Made by a program: the position numbers and the translations under genes
Shown: in pieces, positions 4,841-5,847 of the stretch
How the letters are laid out: each line of letters opens with the position of its first letter
How positions within the stretch are numbered: the first letter of the stretch is position 1
The notes under the pieces: model-generated
What the model was told of the DNA's origin: nothing
Database searches by the model: none
Seen by the model: the letters and a program-made list of their open reading frames with translations, nothing else
NCBI GenBank assembly: GCA_012510755.1
Contig: JAAZHL010000237.1
Coordinates: 1-5,847, forward strand
Reading direction: 5' to 3'
Length of the DNA stretch: 5,847 bases
Source: Leucobacter sp.
GTDB lineage: Bacteria; Actinomycetota; Actinomycetes; Actinomycetales; Microbacteriaceae

Positions 4841-5847
4841 TCAGGGTCCTTTCTCTTCAAGCACCCGGGCCAGCTCCCGCAGCACAGCCGAATTTGTTGC
4901 TGGCCCCTGCGCAACTCGACTGTGGCTGTGCAACTGCGCCCTGCCGTTCGAGTCAAAAATGTGCGGCTCAAAAATCTGGTCGAGCTCATGCGGCGTGTGC
5001 AATCGCCCTTGGTCGATGCGGTTGATCAAGTCGTTCTCGTACTGAAAATGGTGATAATTCGTGCCCTGCTCTGGTTGCCAGGCTTGCAGCAGGTACGAGC
5101 CGCCGAGCGACACCACCAGATCAAACTCTGCACCCGCGATCTCGGCGGCAGACAACACCGTGACGCCGGCACTATGCCCCGCTGCGACGCGGTCGACATC
5201 GCCCAGCGAAGGTTCGCGGTCGATGACCTGCGATTGGAATCGTTGCACCCCCTGGCCAAGCTCATGCAGAAACTCATAGTGAGTGTTGCTGTTTTCGCCA
5301 ACCCAACTCACCCATGAGCCGTCTTTGTAGACAAACGCCACGGTATTGCTAGCAGAGCGTGCAACGAGATAGCGCGAAACCTGCTGCGCCTCACCCTGAA
5401 AGAAGTGCTTCATCTGGGTGCCGGTTCCCGGTACATACGTGAGCACTTTCGTCGTGTGCGGCCCGAGCTCGCCAATCATTTCGACGATTCTCGATTGCGC
5501 GGGGTCACTCACGACGAGCGTCACCGAGCCGTCTGCAACCCGCTGCCAGTAGTGCTGTTCATCGATAGAAATGTCCGGCATCTCAGCAAAATGCTGTGCG
5601 CTCTGCGCGTTCGCGGCGATGCGCGCGTTGATCGGCACGCCATCGAGGTTGCCGATCACGAGCGGCACCTCACGCATAAGCGTCGCACGATCGTCAGCCG
5701 AGAGATCGCCCCACCACGCCTCAACAAGATGAACCGGCGGCTGTCTGTCCCGCAAAAAATACACGAGGCTCTGCCGATACAGCTCAACCAGCAGCGGATG
5801 ATTACGCCGGGTCGCAGGCCCCGGCTGCGCCTGCGGCGACGTGCGAG
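4841..5847 (-). CDS. Alpha/beta hydrolase, DUF1023 type (5' end outside window)
   Basis: At least 334 residues of a serine alpha/beta hydrolase resembling the DUF1023 family of Actinobacteria. Substrate and reaction are unknown. Numbering from the GTG at 5764: WW at 17-18 and GNLDGVP at 38-44, both typical of the family; a strand and turn YVPGTGT at 110-116; nucleophile elbow GHSAG at 196-200 (S198, codon 5171-5173); candidate acid D245 in YENDLIN; candidate histidine H279 or H281 in LHSHSR. All three triad members are therefore plausible. The frame stays open upstream to the window edge (LVELYRQSLVYFLRD), so the GTG at 5764 is probably an internal valine and the true start lies beyond 5847. 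Family members often carry an N-terminal helical domain; whether this one does cannot be seen. The TGA stop is 52 bp before the lipoprotein start, which suggests a two-gene unit with a role in the cell envelope or secretion (inference). Confidence 0.85.
   Translation of the reverse strand, partial: RTSPQAQPGPATRRNHPLLVELYRQSLVYFLRDRQPPVHLVEAWWGDLSADDRATLMREVPLVIGNLDGVPINARIAANAQSAQHFAEMPDISIDEQHYWQRVADGSVTLVVSDPAQSRIVEMIGELGPHTTKVLTYVPGTGTQMKHFFQGEAQQVSRYLVARSASNTVAFVYKDGSWVSWVGENSNTHYEFLHELGQGVQRFQSQVIDREPSLGDVDRVAAGHSAGVTVLSAAEIAGAEFDLVVSLGGSYLLQAWQPEQGTNYHHFQYENDLINRIDQGRLHTPHELDQIFEPHIFDSNGRAQLHSHSRVAQGPATNSAVLRELARVLEEKGP

Noticed and set aside
4222..4989. Longer 255-residue form of the lipoprotein starting at 4989
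   Set aside because: The extra 67 residues overlap the hydrolase gene in another frame and would place the signal peptide and lipobox in mid-protein. The ATG at 4788 has its own ribosome binding site.
4670..5317. Plus-strand open frame opposite the lipoprotein and hydrolase
   Set aside because: It crosses the boundary between two well-supported minus-strand genes and has no signature of its own.

Overview
The window is a piece of an actinobacterial chromosome. The closest fit is the family Microbacteriaceae: moderately GC-rich DNA, a short NusA without the C-terminal extension seen in enterobacteria, GTG starts, and an IF2 N-terminus with Ala/Lys/Pro and Gly/Arg-rich segments that carry a repeated PGNNPFASSQGMG segment and a KARKSKRAKRQEFEM motif. 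The family assignment comes from recalled family features; no database search was run. Every gene I can support lies on the minus strand, so the window reads from high to low coordinates.

From the right edge inward, the layout is as follows. (1) 4841-5847 holds most of an alpha/beta-hydrolase of the DUF1023 type. Its N-terminus lies outside the window. (2) 4222-4788 holds a small secreted lipoprotein of unknown function, 52 bp downstream of the hydrolase. (3) An 85-bp spacer contains a short hairpin flanked by a 9-bp direct repeat and ends in a very strong ribosome binding site. (4) 3141-4136 is nusA. (5) A structured 100-bp spacer begins with a long hairpin that straddles the nusA stop codon. 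(6) 2783-3040 is ylxR. (7) A 76-bp spacer contains a hairpin that covers part of the infB ribosome binding site. (8) 1-2706 is infB (IF2), complete at its N-terminus and missing only its last roughly 15-25 residues at the left edge.

The nusA-ylxR-infB order is the conserved transcription/translation operon of many bacteria. NusA controls RNA polymerase pausing and termination, YlxR is a small RNA-binding protein, and IF2 places initiator tRNA on the ribosome. rimP (30S maturation), usually found directly upstream of nusA, is not there; the lipoprotein and hydrolase genes occupy that position. Those two are probably an envelope or secretion pair unrelated to translation.

I see no mobile element, CRISPR array, tRNA or rRNA, prophage gene or clearly new multi-gene system. 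The most interesting signals are the RNA-level structures in the operon spacers, above all the 28-bp bulged hairpin at the nusA stop codon, the missing rimP, and the lipoprotein-hydrolase pair.
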